Positions 18,840 to 28,847 of a DNA stretch of 64,000 bases are shown here, in pieces. The notes under the pieces are model-generated. The model saw nothing but the letters and a program-made list of their open reading frames with translations. It had not been told where the DNA came from and did no database searches. This DNA comes from Rhizomicrobium electricum (lineage in GTDB: Bacteria; Pseudomonadota; Alphaproteobacteria; Micropepsales; Micropepsaceae). Positions within the stretch are counted from its first letter, which is position 1. Each line of letters starts with the position of its first letter. Position numbers and translations under genes: made by a program. The stretch is taken from contig NZ_JAASQS010000001.1 in NCBI RefSeq assembly GCF_011762045.1, forward strand, positions 582,678 through 646,677. Reading direction: 5' to 3'.

Positions 18840-18850
<11 letters not shown>
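17501..18850 (-). CDS. Sensor histidine kinase, NtrY-like
   Basis: 449-residue membrane histidine kinase. Two adjacent N-terminal helices (about 13-32 and 34-54) with almost no periplasmic loop suggest sensing inside the membrane or cytoplasm. A PAS-like domain (about 105-215) follows. The H-box is MAHEVMNSLTPMTSLAATA (phospho-acceptor His at about 230), then N-box NLLRNALDAL, G1 VSDNGPGI, F-box FAPFYTTK and G2 GTGVGLTLVRQI. It starts 11 bases inside the preceding response regulator gene (overlap ATGGTCTGTAG), so the two are translationally coupled. The pair faces a MacB-like efflux operon and probably senses whatever that exporter handles. Confidence 0.92.
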
Positions 18851-20222
<1,372 letters not shown>

Positions 20223-20314
20223 TTCCGGACACTACCCAAGCGGAACTGTACGGTATCGCGCAGTCGTGCGAAAGGGGTGTTTCGCTAAGTCATTGATTTT
20301 CAAAGGATCAGATT

Positions 20315-20329
20315 TGGCATGTGGCTTGC
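20315..20329 (+). promoter_or_regulatory. Sigma-54 promoter (-24/-12) of the efflux operon
   Basis: TGGCAT-N5-TTGC, with GG (20316-20317) and GC (20328-20329) separated by ten bases, matches the sigma-54 consensus TGGCAC-N5-TTGC with one mismatch. Transcription would start near 20340. It lies between a sigma-54 activator gene and the operon it should control. The element overlaps an in-frame ATG at 20319, which argues that translation starts further downstream at 20364. Confidence 0.8.
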
Positions 20330-20363
20330 CCTTAGGGCTGTCATGGACAGGGATGATTCTTCG

Positions 20364-21650
20364 ATGCGCAACTTCTCAGAGGACGATCCGGCGGTTCCGG
20401 CCATGGATCGTGTGATTGCCAAGGCGCCGTCATGGCGGCGCTATTGGCCCTACGGCGCGGCGGCGGCCGCTGTGCTTCTCGCCGGCATTTGGCTCATGAT
20501 CGCCGGTGGCGGACGCGTCTATCGCGTTTCCATGGATCAAGTGACGATCGGAACGGTCGCCAGCGGCGCCTTCGAGGATTTTGCCGCCGTGCGCGGCACC
20601 GTGGCGCCGTTCATCACCAATTACCTCACCACCGACCAAGGCGGCACGGTCAAGCAGATCCTGGTCGAAGACGGTGCGATCGTGAAGAAAGACCAGCCCC
20701 TCATCGTGCTGGCCAATCCGACGCTGCAGCTCGAAGTCGCCGCCCGCGAAGCCGACACGGCGCGCCAGATGAGCGAAGTCGAGAACACCCGGCTGCAGCT
20801 TGAGCAGACCCGGCTCGATCACCAGAAATCGCTGTTCGAGATCGACCACGAGGTGGAGTCTTTGACCGCTGACATCGCCCGCGACAAGCGGCTGTTCGAA
20901 GCCAAAGCCCTTGCTTCTGCCACCTACGAAAAGGACAAGAGCAAACTCGCTTACGTGCTCAAGGTCCAAAGTGCCATTCAGGTCTCCCACGGCAAGATGG
21001 AAGGCATTCGCCGCGAACAGCTGGCGCAATTGAAGACGACTCTGGTGCGTCTCAACACCAATCTGGAAGCGGCGCGGCAAAGCATCGAAGCCCTGACGAT
21101 CCGCGCGCCGATGGACGGCCAATTGACGGCCCTCGACGCCTTGGCGGGGCAATCGAAGCCGCAAGGCGCCGTCCTCGGGCAGGTGGATTCGCTCGACCGC
21201 TTCAAACTGACGGCGCAAGTCGACGAATTCTATCTTGGCCGCGTCCGCACCGGTCAGCAGGCTATTTCCTCGATCAATGGCCGGGACTACAAGGCGACGG
21301 TTGCCAAGGTGTACACGCAGGTGAGCAACGGCACGTTCAAGGTGGACCTCGCATTCACCGGCGCCGTGCCGACCGGTGTGCACAACGGACAGGCGGTCGA
21401 GATCAAGCTGCAGCTCGGCGGCACCACCAAGGCGCTGCTGCTGCCGTCCGGGCCGTTCTATCAGGATGGCGGCGGGACCTGGGTGTTCCTGCTCGACGGC
21501 AAGACCGCCAAGCGCCGCGCCGTGAAACTCGGCCGCCGCAACCCCGAATTCGTCGAAGTGCTCGAAGGTCTCAAACCCGGCGATCGCGTGATCGTCTCGA
21601 GTTACTCGGCCTATCAGAACATCGATCGCGTGGAGCTCGAATCCAAATGA
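20364..21650 (+). CDS. Periplasmic adaptor subunit of an efflux pump (HlyD/MacA-like)
   Basis: 428-residue membrane fusion protein: one N-terminal inner-membrane helix (about 23-42), a lipoyl half (GTVKQILVEDGAIVKKDQPL), an alpha-helical hairpin (coiled coil, about 105-205), the second lipoyl half (IRAPMDGQLTALDALAGQSK) and a beta-barrel. It links the inner-membrane ABC transporter to an outer-membrane channel. Start choice: ATG 20319 and ATG 20343 lie inside or at the start point of the sigma-54 promoter, while ATG 20364 has AGGGA upstream and gives MRNFSEDDPAV. The stop overlaps the next start by four bases (ATGA). Confidence 0.9.
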   Translation: MRNFSEDDPAVPAMDRVIAKAPSWRRYWPYGAAAAAVLLAGIWLMIAGGGRVYRVSMDQVTIGTVASGAFEDFAAVRGTVAPFITNYLTTDQGGTVKQILVEDGAIVKKDQPLIVLANPTLQLEVAAREADTARQMSEVENTRLQLEQTRLDHQKSLFEIDHEVESLTADIARDKRLFEAKALASATYEKDKSKLAYVLKVQSAIQVSHGKMEGIRREQLAQLKTTLVRLNTNLEAARQSIEALTIRAPMDGQLTALDALAGQSKPQGAVLGQVDSLDRFKLTAQVDEFYLGRVRTGQQAISSINGRDYKATVAKVYTQVSNGTFKVDLAFTGAVPTGVHNGQAVEIKLQLGGTTKALLLPSGPFYQDGGGTWVFLLDGKTAKRRAVKLGRRNPEFVEVLEGLKPGDRVIVSSYSAYQNIDRVELESK

Positions 21651-22360
21651 ACAATGTCAGTGAAGCAAATGCCATGATTTCGCTCAAACACATCAACAAG
21701 GTTTACCGGACGTCGGAGATCGAAACCACGGCGCTGCGCGCCATCGACATCGACGTGAAGACGGGAGAATTCGTCGCCATCATGGGGCCGTCGGGCTGCG
21801 GCAAGTCCACGCTGCTCAATGTCATCGGCATGCTCGATCAGCCGTCGAGCGGCGAATACTGGTTCGACGGCAAGAACATCTCCGGCTGGCGCGAAGCGCA
21901 GGTGTCCGGTCTGCGCAAGGCGGCGATCGGCTTCGTGTTCCAAAGCTTCAATCTCATCAGCGAGCTGACCGTGTTCGAAAACGTCGAACTGGCGCTGCTT
22001 TATCACGCCGATATTGCGGCCTCCGAGCGCAAGCGGCGGGTCAAAGAGGTGCTGAAGCGGATGGGCATTGCGCACCGCGCCCAGCATATGCCGCAGCAGC
22101 TTTCCGGCGGCCAGCAGCAACGCGTCGCCATCGCCCGCGCCGTTCTCGCGGAGCCCAAGCTGATCCTCGCCGACGAACCCACCGGCAACCTCGATTCCGC
22201 CAACGGCGAGGAAGTGATGCAACTTCTCACCGAGCTGAACCAGGACGGCACCACGATCGTGATGGTGACCCACTCCGACGCGCACGCCCAATACGCCCAT
22301 CGCATCGTGGCGCTGCTCGACGGCGGCGTCGTCAGCGAAAACATCAAGCGCAGCCTGTGA
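21647..22360 (+). CDS. ABC transporter ATP-binding protein, MacB/LolD-like
   Basis: 237-residue ATPase. Walker A GPSGCGKSTLLN, Q-loop FVFQSFNLI, ABC signature LSGGQQQRVAIARAV, Walker B LILADEPTGNLDS and H-loop VTHSD are all intact. The NLDS sequence after Walker B is typical of the LolD/MacB branch, which drives mechanotransmission rather than substrate translocation through the membrane. It overlaps the adaptor gene by four bases and precedes the permease gene by ten, so the three form one export unit. Confidence 0.95.
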   Translation: MNNVSEANAMISLKHINKVYRTSEIETTALRAIDIDVKTGEFVAIMGPSGCGKSTLLNVIGMLDQPSSGEYWFDGKNISGWREAQVSGLRKAAIGFVFQSFNLISELTVFENVELALLYHADIAASERKRRVKEVLKRMGIAHRAQHMPQQLSGGQQQRVAIARAVLAEPKLILADEPTGNLDSANGEEVMQLLTELNQDGTTIVMVTHSDAHAQYAHRIVALLDGGVVSENIKRSL

Positions 22361-22370
22361 GGACCACGCG

Positions 22371-24833
22371 ATGATCGGCCACTATATTGCCATCGGCGTG
22401 CGCAATGCCGCCCGCCACAAGCTGTTCAGCTTCATCAACATCGCCGGGCTGGCGATCGGACTCACCGCGGCCATCCTGATCGGCCTTTACGTCCGCCAGG
22501 AACTGTCGTTCGACACTTGGCTTCCGGCCAGCGAACGCATCTACCGCATCAGTCTCAAGACGCACATTCCCGGTCAGCCGGTGCGCGATGCCGGCGCGGC
22601 CTCGGCCCCGCTCGGATCCACGCTGGTCGACGAGGTGCCGGGCGTGCAGGAGCAGACGCGAATCCGCACCAAAGGCTTTACCGCGATCCGTGTCGGCGAC
22701 AACCGCTTTTCCGAGGTGGTCAATACCGTCGACGCCAATTTCTTCACCATGATCCGGCTGCCGTTCGTGGCCGGCGATCCGGCAAAGGCTTTGGCGCAGC
22801 CGGACGGTGTCGTGCTGACCCAACGCATGGCGCTGCGCTATTTCGGCACCGAACAGGCGATCGGCCGCACGCTGTTTTTCGACAACGCCACGCCGCGTGT
22901 CGTCACCGGCATTTTGCGCGACTTGCCCTACAACACGCAGTTCAACGGCGATGTGTTCGTCCTCTTTCCGCCGTTGCGCCCAGGATTCCAAAGCGGGGCC
23001 GCCGGAGACGACAATTCCAATTTGTGGACGACGATGGATGTCTCCTCCTACGTCCGTCTGGCGCCGGGAACCGATCCGGCCACGGTGGCGGCCGCAGTCC
23101 CCGGCGTTTTCAAGCGCCATCTGCCGGCGTCGTTCCTTTCCGTCGTTGCCTCGGTCATCCACGGTTCGGCCAGCGATCTGATTTCCGCCGAGCTGGTGCC
23201 GCTGCAAGACGTTCATCTGACGAAGTACGCCCACGGCAGCGGCCTCAAACCGGCCGGCAGCCGCGTCCTGGTCTATGGCTTCGCTGCCATTGCGATGCTG
23301 CTGCTGGCGATCGCCGGGATCAACTTCACCAATCTGGCGACGGCGCATGCCACCTTGCGCGCCCGCGAAGTGGCGCTGCGCAAAGTCGTCGGCGCCAGCA
23401 AACGGCAATTGATGGTGCAGTTCCTGATCGAGGCGGTGTTGATGGCGCTGTTGGCGCTGGTCTTCGCGTTGGCGGCGACCGAAATGCTCCTGCCGGCCTG
23501 CGGCGGCTTCCTCGGCCATCCGCTTTCGTTCAATGTCGTCACCGATTGGCCGTTCACCCTCACCGTGCTCGCCGTGACCATCGTCACCGGATTGCTGGGC
23601 GGACTTTACCCCGCTCTGGTGTTGTCGGGCTTCCGCCCCGTTGAGGCACTGCATTCGGCCGCCGCCATGCCGCGCGGCACCGGGCTGATGCGCACCGCTC
23701 TGGTGGTGTTTCAGTTTGCGATCTCGATCGGCCTGGGGATCGCAGCGTTGGTCATCTTCGCCCAGATCCGCTTTGCCGGTCAGCTCGACGTCGGCTTCGA
23801 TCGCGACAACATTGTCGCCCTGACCATCGACGGGACGGGGGTGGAGCCGGTGGCGGCGGAAAACATGATGCGGTCCCTCGCCGCTTTGCCCGGCGTTTCC
23901 GCAGCCGCGCTGTCGGACATGGTTCCGGCCAGCGGCAACGCACCGATGAATGTCGCCCGTCTGCCGGGTGCCAGCGGGCAAGTGGCGGTCCTCACCTACT
24001 CGGTTTCGCCGGAATTCGCCGCCGTCTACGGCGTCCGCCTGAGCGCGGGACGTTTCCTGTCGCGCGATCGCGGGGCCGATCTCCATCACGGCCACAGCCT
24101 GGAGAACGGCCGCAACGTCCTGATCGACGAAGCCGCCGCGCTTGCCTTCGGCTACACGCCCGCAAGCGCCATCGGAAAATCCGTCGACCTGATCGGCGGA
24201 CGGGTGACCATCGTCGGGGTCGTTCGCAACGTGTTGTTCTCCGGCGCCCAGGCGGTGCAGGTCGCGCCGACGGTTTTCTATGATAACCCGGCACTGTCGC
24301 GGCATATCTCGGTGCGGGTGAAAGCGGGCATGGTCGCCGAAACCCTTTCCGGCATCGACCGCGTCTGGCAGCGTTTCATTCCCGACAAGCCGCCGGTGCG
24401 CTGGTTCGTCGATGACAGCATGAACCGGCTTTATGCCGATGACGAACGGCAAGGCGCCCTGATGGGCTTGTTTGTCGGGGTTGCGATCGTCATCGCCTGC
24501 CTCGGACTATTCGGCCTGGCTGCGTTCACGGTGGGGCGCCGCACCAAGGAAATCGGCATCCGCAAGGTGTTCGGCGCCAGCAAATTCGCCATCGTGAAAC
24601 TCCTCTTGTGGCAGTTCTCGATTCCGGTTCTGGTCGCCAACCTGATCGCCTGGCCGGCGGCATGGTATTACCTGCGCCACTGGCTCGACGGCTTCGCCTA
24701 TCGCATCGATCTCAATCCGGCGTTCTTCGTGATACCGGGCGCGATCGCCCTCATCATCGCCTGGGCGACGGTGGCCGGACATGCCTTGCGGGTGGCACAG
24801 GCCAATCCGGTCGATGCGCTGCGTTACGAATGA
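22371..24833 (+). CDS. ABC transporter permease, FtsX/MacB-like
   Basis: 820-residue permease with two MacB-type halves. Each half has a membrane helix (LFSFINIAGLAIGLTAAILI; LMRTALVVFQFAISIGLG), a large periplasmic core domain, and an FtsX domain with three helices ending in motifs such as REVALRKVVGASKRQLM and KEIGIRKVFGASKFAIVKLL. This eight-helix doubled form with a separate ATPase is common in alphaproteobacteria and Bacteroidetes, next to sigma-54 response regulators. The likely role is export of a peptide, lipid or toxic molecule from the periplasm together with the adaptor; the substrate is not readable from sequence. Confidence 0.93.
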   Translation: MIGHYIAIGVRNAARHKLFSFINIAGLAIGLTAAILIGLYVRQELSFDTWLPASERIYRISLKTHIPGQPVRDAGAASAPLGSTLVDEVPGVQEQTRIRTKGFTAIRVGDNRFSEVVNTVDANFFTMIRLPFVAGDPAKALAQPDGVVLTQRMALRYFGTEQAIGRTLFFDNATPRVVTGILRDLPYNTQFNGDVFVLFPPLRPGFQSGAAGDDNSNLWTTMDVSSYVRLAPGTDPATVAAAVPGVFKRHLPASFLSVVASVIHGSASDLISAELVPLQDVHLTKYAHGSGLKPAGSRVLVYGFAAIAMLLLAIAGINFTNLATAHATLRAREVALRKVVGASKRQLMVQFLIEAVLMALLALVFALAATEMLLPACGGFLGHPLSFNVVTDWPFTLTVLAVTIVTGLLGGLYPALVLSGFRPVEALHSAAAMPRGTGLMRTALVVFQFAISIGLGIAALVIFAQIRFAGQLDVGFDRDNIVALTIDGTGVEPVAAENMMRSLAALPGVSAAALSDMVPASGNAPMNVARLPGASGQVAVLTYSVSPEFAAVYGVRLSAGRFLSRDRGADLHHGHSLENGRNVLIDEAAALAFGYTPASAIGKSVDLIGGRVTIVGVVRNVLFSGAQAVQVAPTVFYDNPALSRHISVRVKAGMVAETLSGIDRVWQRFIPDKPPVRWFVDDSMNRLYADDERQGALMGLFVGVAIVIACLGLFGLAAFTVGRRTKEIGIRKVFGASKFAIVKLLLWQFSIPVLVANLIAWPAAWYYLRHWLDGFAYRIDLNPAFFVIPGAIALIIAWATVAGHALRVAQANPVDALRYE

Positions 24834-24847
24834 AGGGAGGCGGCGCC

Positions 24848-25096
24848 ATGACAACCATCGGTCACACATGGCGCCGCCGCAAGCGAGAGCGGCCCGAGGA
24901 AATCCTCACCGCCGCCCGGATCGAATTTCATGCCCATCCAGCCGGCGCGGTGACGATGAAGCAGATTGCCGACCGGGCCGGGGTCGCCAAAGGCACCATC
25001 TATTTGTATTACGCCAGCAAAGCGGAATTGATTACGGCCGCCATCGCAAGCGTCCGGAACAATCAAGCTCTCCCCGTCGAACAAATTTCCGTTTGA
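24848..25096 (+). CDS. Short TetR-type protein, DNA-binding domain only
   Basis: 82 residues with a complete TetR N-terminal helix-turn-helix (RPEEILTAARIEFHAHPAGA, MKQIADRAGVAKGTIYLYYA, SKAELITAAI), then a stop after EQISV. Normal TetR proteins continue for another 110-130 residues of ligand-binding domain. No continuation exists in any frame before the convergent fucP gene at 25148. A strong ribosome binding site (GGGAGG) sits eight bases before ATG 24848, so it is probably translated. It starts 14 bases after the permease gene and may be part of that operon. It is either a truncated relic or a solo DNA-binding regulator. Confidence 0.75.
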   Translation: MTTIGHTWRRRKRERPEEILTAARIEFHAHPAGAVTMKQIADRAGVAKGTIYLYYASKAELITAAIASVRNNQALPVEQISV

Positions 25097-25147
25097 TGCA
25101 CTCGAACCCGCCTTTGAAACCGGGGAAGTCGGCCGCTTTCACCAACC

Positions 25148-26386
25148 TCACTTCGCGCCGGCCAATTTGGGCCAGATCAGGCCGTACACCACGATATAAG
25201 CGAAGCACACCATCGGCACGAAGAAGCCGACGCGCATCGACATGATATCGGCGATATGCCCCATGACCGGCGGCGCGATCGCGCCACCGACGATCGACAT
25301 TACGATGATCGACGATCCGAGCTTGGTGTGCGGTCCCAGCCCTTGAATGCCGAGGGCAAAGATCGTCGGGAACATGATCGACATGAAGAAGAACGTCCCG
25401 AGCACCGCAGCGAATCCGAGATTGCCTCCCAACATCGCAACGCCGCACAACACGACGTTCACTACCGCATAGAACGTCAGCACGCGATGCGCCTTGGCCC
25501 AACTCACGACCGCACTGCCGCACAACCGGCCGAGCATGAAGAGACCGAATCCGAAATAGCCCAGCCAATCCTTGGCGACAATGTCGCTGACGTGCTGGTT
25601 CTCCATCACGTAATTGATGAAAAACGCGAAGATTCCCGACTGCGCCGAGACATACATAAACTGCGCCAGCACACCAAAAAGGAAGTGCGGCGTACGCCAC
25701 AATCCTTTCCTGGCCGCACCGCCGGCCTGCTCGACGGCCTCTTCCGGCTGCAGGTCGGGCACACGCGACACCGCGAAAATGGCGAGCAGCACCGCGACCA
25801 CGATGGCAATACCGAGATAGGGAACATAGAGACCGGAATTCACGTCGGCGTTCTTGGCGCCTTCGAAAATGAACGCACCGCCGATAACCGGACCGAGAAT
25901 CCAACCGACGCCGTTGAAGGTCTGCGCGATATTGATCCGAGCCGCGCTCTTTTCGGCGGAACCGAGAACCGTCGTGTAGGGATTGGCGACCGTTTCCAGA
26001 CAGGTCATGCCGGCGGCGAGAATGAACAAGCCGGCAAGAAACACGGCATAGGTGTGGAACTGCGTCGCCGCGACGAACCACAGTGCGCCGATCACGATCA
26101 GCGATAATCCGATGAGGATACCGCCCTTATAGCCGAACCTGCGCGCCAAGAGACCGGCGGGAATGGCCATCAGGAAATAGGCCAGGTAGTTGGCCGACTG
26201 GACGAAGCCGGACTGATACTTGGTGATGTGCAGCGTACTCTGGAAGTGCTTATTGAGAACGTCGATCAACCCGTTGCAGAACCCCCAAAGCAGGAACAGC
26301 GTGGTGACCAGCGCAAAAGTTGCAAGCATGTTCCTGCCGTCGGACAGACGGAACAGGCCGCTCTTTCCCGGATGCATGTCGCTCAT
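25148..26386 (-). CDS. fucP: FucP-type sugar:H+ symporter (MFS)
   Basis: 412-residue major facilitator of the FucP/GluP branch with 12 predicted helices. Branch signatures: FALVTTLFLLWGFCNGLIDV, the acidic residue of helix 1 used in proton coupling, QSANYLAYFLMAIPAGLLAR, ETVANPYTTVLG and NIAQTFNGVGWILGPVIGG. Characterised members carry L-fucose, L-galactose, D-arabinose, glucose or galactose. It is the last gene of the leftward operon, 45 bases after fucU, and that pairing favours an L-fucose or L-galactose substrate. It ends 51 bases from the convergent TetR remnant. A short A/T-rich spacer with TATGATTATTG precedes the start. Confidence 0.88.
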   Translation of the reverse strand: MSDMHPGKSGLFRLSDGRNMLATFALVTTLFLLWGFCNGLIDVLNKHFQSTLHITKYQSGFVQSANYLAYFLMAIPAGLLARRFGYKGGILIGLSLIVIGALWFVAATQFHTYAVFLAGLFILAAGMTCLETVANPYTTVLGSAEKSAARINIAQTFNGVGWILGPVIGGAFIFEGAKNADVNSGLYVPYLGIAIVVAVLLAIFAVSRVPDLQPEEAVEQAGGAARKGLWRTPHFLFGVLAQFMYVSAQSGIFAFFINYVMENQHVSDIVAKDWLGYFGFGLFMLGRLCGSAVVSWAKAHRVLTFYAVVNVVLCGVAMLGGNLGFAAVLGTFFFMSIMFPTIFALGIQGLGPHTKLGSSIIVMSIVGGAIAPPVMGHIADIMSMRVGFFVPMVCFAYIVVYGLIWPKLAGAK

Positions 26387-26431
26387 AGTTTCCCCTGTAT
26401 GATTATTGTTTTTTGTTTTCAGTCTTGCAGC

Positions 26432-26866
26432 TTAAGCGCGCCGCGTAACGCCCTTCTTCAGGATGATGTTGCCGTATTGTGCCGTCTCGCCGGTCATCAG
26501 CACCGCGAAAGCCGACTTTGTCCGGTCATAGAAGGCGAAGCGTTCGATAAACTCGGTCGCCGGCGCACCCGGCGCGTGAGCCTCGATGGCGGCGCGATAG
26601 GATTTCAGCAATTCCTCGTCGAGCCGGTCGCCATCCACCGGAGCCATCATGAAGACCGGATGCGGAACATACGAATCCAGCTCGAACAGCGGCAGGATCG
26701 CATCGAGCAGCGGGGCTATCCGCAGGCCGTCAGCGCGCAACACGCGGCCATTGACCGATTCGCCTGGAAAATGCGCATCAGCGAGCACGATTTCGTCGCC
26801 GTGTCCCATCCGGCACAGCACCGAGAGAAGGTCGGGCGACAAGAGCGGCGAGATTCCTTTCAGCAT
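26432..26866 (-). CDS. fucU: RbsD/FucU family sugar mutarotase
   Basis: 144-residue RbsD/FucU fold protein that interconverts pyranose anomers. Seen: [20 protein letters not shown], the catalytic [15 protein letters not shown] (His and Asp conserved in FucU) and the C-terminal [13 protein letters not shown] with the Tyr and Lys of the family. FucU acts on L-fucose and RbsD on ribose. The RMGHGDE sequence and the neighbouring fucP gene point to the FucU type. In the operon it would supply the anomer needed by a sugar 1-kinase. Confidence 0.9.
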   Translation of the reverse strand: MLKGISPLLSPDLLSVLCRMGHGDEIVLADAHFPGESVNGRVLRADGLRIAPLLDAILPLFELDSYVPHPVFMMAPVDGDRLDEELLKSYRAAIEAHAPGAPATEFIERFAFYDRTKSAFAVLMTGETAQYGNIILKKGVTRRA

Positions 26867-26924
26867 ATCTGGAACTCTTCTTTGGTGTGAGATGCGGAAT
26901 GCAATGCGGCCCGCCTCTTACCGC

Positions 26925-28010
26925 CTAAAGGGTATCGGGATAGCTCTGTTGGAGAGACTCCTGGAGCTTCTTGACGGCTTCCGCCTCGCCGGCCCGGCAT
27001 ACCAGTGTCGCGTCGGCCGTGTGAACGACCATCAGATCGCTGCAGCCTATGACGGCCACGAGATGGCTGGGATCATCTGAGGCGACCAGGACGTCGCGGC
27101 AATTCAGCAGCGCACTGCGGGCTGCCGACGTGGCGTTGTTCCTGTCGTCGTGCTGACAGACGGCAGCGAATGCATTCCAGGAGCCTATATCGAGCCAATT
27201 CAGCGACAAGGGAACCGCAAGCACCTCGGCACGTCCGGCACGCGAGGCCGGCTCCATGACGGCATAGTCGATGCTGATCTTTTCGATCTTCGGATACGTG
27301 CTGGCGACGATCTCATCCCGGCGCGGCGTATCGTACAGAGCCGCCATGGCGGTAACCGCCTCATAAATCGCCGGACGATAGGCGCTGAGGCAGTCGAGCA
27401 GCGTTGCCGCTTTCCAAACGAACATGCCGCTGTTCCAGAGATAGCGCTCCGGCCCCGCTGCAAAAAACGCTTCCGCAGTCTTCTTGTCCGGCTTCTCGCA
27501 AAAGCGCGAAACTACTCTCGCAGAGCCCTCTTCCGCGCCAAGTTCGAGATAACCATACGCGGTAGAGGCCGCATCCGGCGTGACGCCAAACGTCACCAGG
27601 GCATGCGCCCGGCTTTCGGCCAGACCGAATCCCGATCGCAAGCTGTCCCGGAACCGTTCTGCCGGCTCGATGACGTGATCCGCCGTGCAGACTGCGAAAA
27701 CGGCATTGGCATCGCGCTGCCGCAATACGGCTCCGCAATAGCCGATGGCCGCGGCCGTGTCCCGGCCGACCGGCTCGCCGATGAACTGCTGTTCGGGCAA
27801 ATTCAGAAGCCGGCAGATCTCCTCTTTGAAGATCAGGCTGCCGCAGACGAACAGTCGCTCCGGAGCCACCAGAGGCTTGAGGCGTTCAAACGCGTGTTCC
27901 AGAAGAGACCGGCCATGCAACAAGGGCAAAAGCTGCTTCGGCCGGCGTGTCCGGCTCCAAGGCCACAGTCTCGTGCCGGAACCGCCGGCCAGAATTACAA
28001 CGTAGCGCAT
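26925..28010 (-). CDS. Mannose-1-phosphate guanylyltransferase (GDP-mannose pyrophosphorylase)
   Basis: 361-residue enzyme, ManC-type nucleotidyltransferase domain without the C-terminal phosphomannose isomerase half. Pyrophosphorylase signature VVILAGGSGTRLWPWSRTRR at the N-terminus, then KQLLPLL, EPVGRDTAAAIGYC, CTADHVIE, FCEKPDKKTAE, WNSGMFVWKA, SIDYAVMEP and LNWLDIGSWNAF, all standard for guanylyl transfer to mannose 1-phosphate. The product GDP-mannose is the substrate of the epimerase encoded by the first gene of the operon. A related possibility is GDP transfer to another hexose 1-phosphate such as L-fucose 1-phosphate. It begins 30 bases after the preceding gene. Confidence 0.9.
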   Translation of the reverse strand: MRYVVILAGGSGTRLWPWSRTRRPKQLLPLLHGRSLLEHAFERLKPLVAPERLFVCGSLIFKEEICRLLNLPEQQFIGEPVGRDTAAAIGYCGAVLRQRDANAVFAVCTADHVIEPAERFRDSLRSGFGLAESRAHALVTFGVTPDAASTAYGYLELGAEEGSARVVSRFCEKPDKKTAEAFFAAGPERYLWNSGMFVWKAATLLDCLSAYRPAIYEAVTAMAALYDTPRRDEIVASTYPKIEKISIDYAVMEPASRAGRAEVLAVPLSLNWLDIGSWNAFAAVCQHDDRNNATSAARSALLNCRDVLVASDDPSHLVAVIGCSDLMVVHTADATLVCRAGEAEAVKKLQESLQQSYPDTL

Positions 28011-28040
28011 GCGGATACCCCCTTCGCATTTGCCGTGTGG

Positions 28041-28847
28041 CTAGAACCCCCGCAAATCCGTGCTCGACCGGCGCGGCAAACCGGGAGCCGGCGTGCGCTT
28101 CAACACCACGTATTCGATGCCGCGCGCGGCGCAGTAACCGCGCTTATCGCCTTTGTCGCCATCCTCGTTGACCACGTAATACTTCGGCTTCAGCCGTTCG
28201 ATTTCGGCGTCGGCATCGAGCCACCCCGATCCGCTCGATATCAGAGCCTGCTGGACGCACCGGATCGAGCCCACCACATAGCGGCGCTCGTCCTGCGGAA
28301 GCAGCGGATGCCCTTCGCCTTTCAGAAGCCGGATATTCGCATCGTTGCCCACGACGACGTACAGATCGCCGAAGCCGGACGCCTCTTCGAAAAAGCGGGC
28401 ATGTCCGGAATGAAACCAGTCGAAACAGCCCGTGACGATGACTTTGGGGCGGGACGAAGCGGCAGGAGGTACTTCCGGAAATCCCCCGAGATCGCCGTCG
28501 GAAATCTGCCGGTAGGCGATACCGCGCGATCGGCAATAGAGCTCGCGTGCCGGGTTTGCAGTTTCGCGATCGATCCAGAGATCCGCGTCCACACCGGCGG
28601 GCAATTCATCCGCTACCGCATTGAGATCGACGACGTCGGACACGTATCGTATTGCTTTCAGGAGGTAGTGCCGCTCGGCAAGCGGAAAGCGCGGCGCGCG
28701 ACCGGTCGCCTGCCACACAGCGTCGTCCGGCCACAGCAACACCGACAGCGAGCCGAATTTCGATGCCTCCTGCAGAAAGCGGATATCCTTCGAGCCTAGA
28801 TTGTCGAAGCCGCCGGATAGGACGACTCTTTTGCGCGTTGCGTTCAT
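28041..28847 (-). CDS. Tandem nucleotidyltransferase-like protein, one active and one degenerate domain
   Basis: 268 residues containing two copies of a cytidylyltransferase-like Rossmann domain. Copy 1 (about 7-120) starts VVLSGGFDNLGSKDIRFLQE; copy 2 (about 135-260) starts VIVTGCFDWFHSGHARFFEE. The nucleotide-binding HxGH motif is intact only in copy 2 (HSGH, residues 146-149); in copy 1 it is LGSK. The C-terminal SSTDLR resembles the ISST-R motif of glycerol-3-phosphate and heptose nucleotidyltransferases. A sugar or polyol phosphate is the likely substrate. The start ATG overlaps the kinase stop (ATGA). The frame stays open upstream but has no other reasonable start. Confidence 0.82.
   Translation of the reverse strand: MNATRKRVVLSGGFDNLGSKDIRFLQEASKFGSLSVLLWPDDAVWQATGRAPRFPLAERHYLLKAIRYVSDVVDLNAVADELPAGVDADLWIDRETANPARELYCRSRGIAYRQISDGDLGGFPEVPPAASSRPKVIVTGCFDWFHSGHARFFEEASGFGDLYVVVGNDANIRLLKGEGHPLLPQDERRYVVGSIRCVQQALISSGSGWLDADAEIERLKPKYYVVNEDGDKGDKRGYCAARGIEYVVLKRTPAPGLPRRSSTDLRGF

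Noticed and set aside
22344..24452. 702-codon minus-strand frame across the ABC permease gene
   Set aside because: Antisense shadow of the FtsX-like permease; no signatures.
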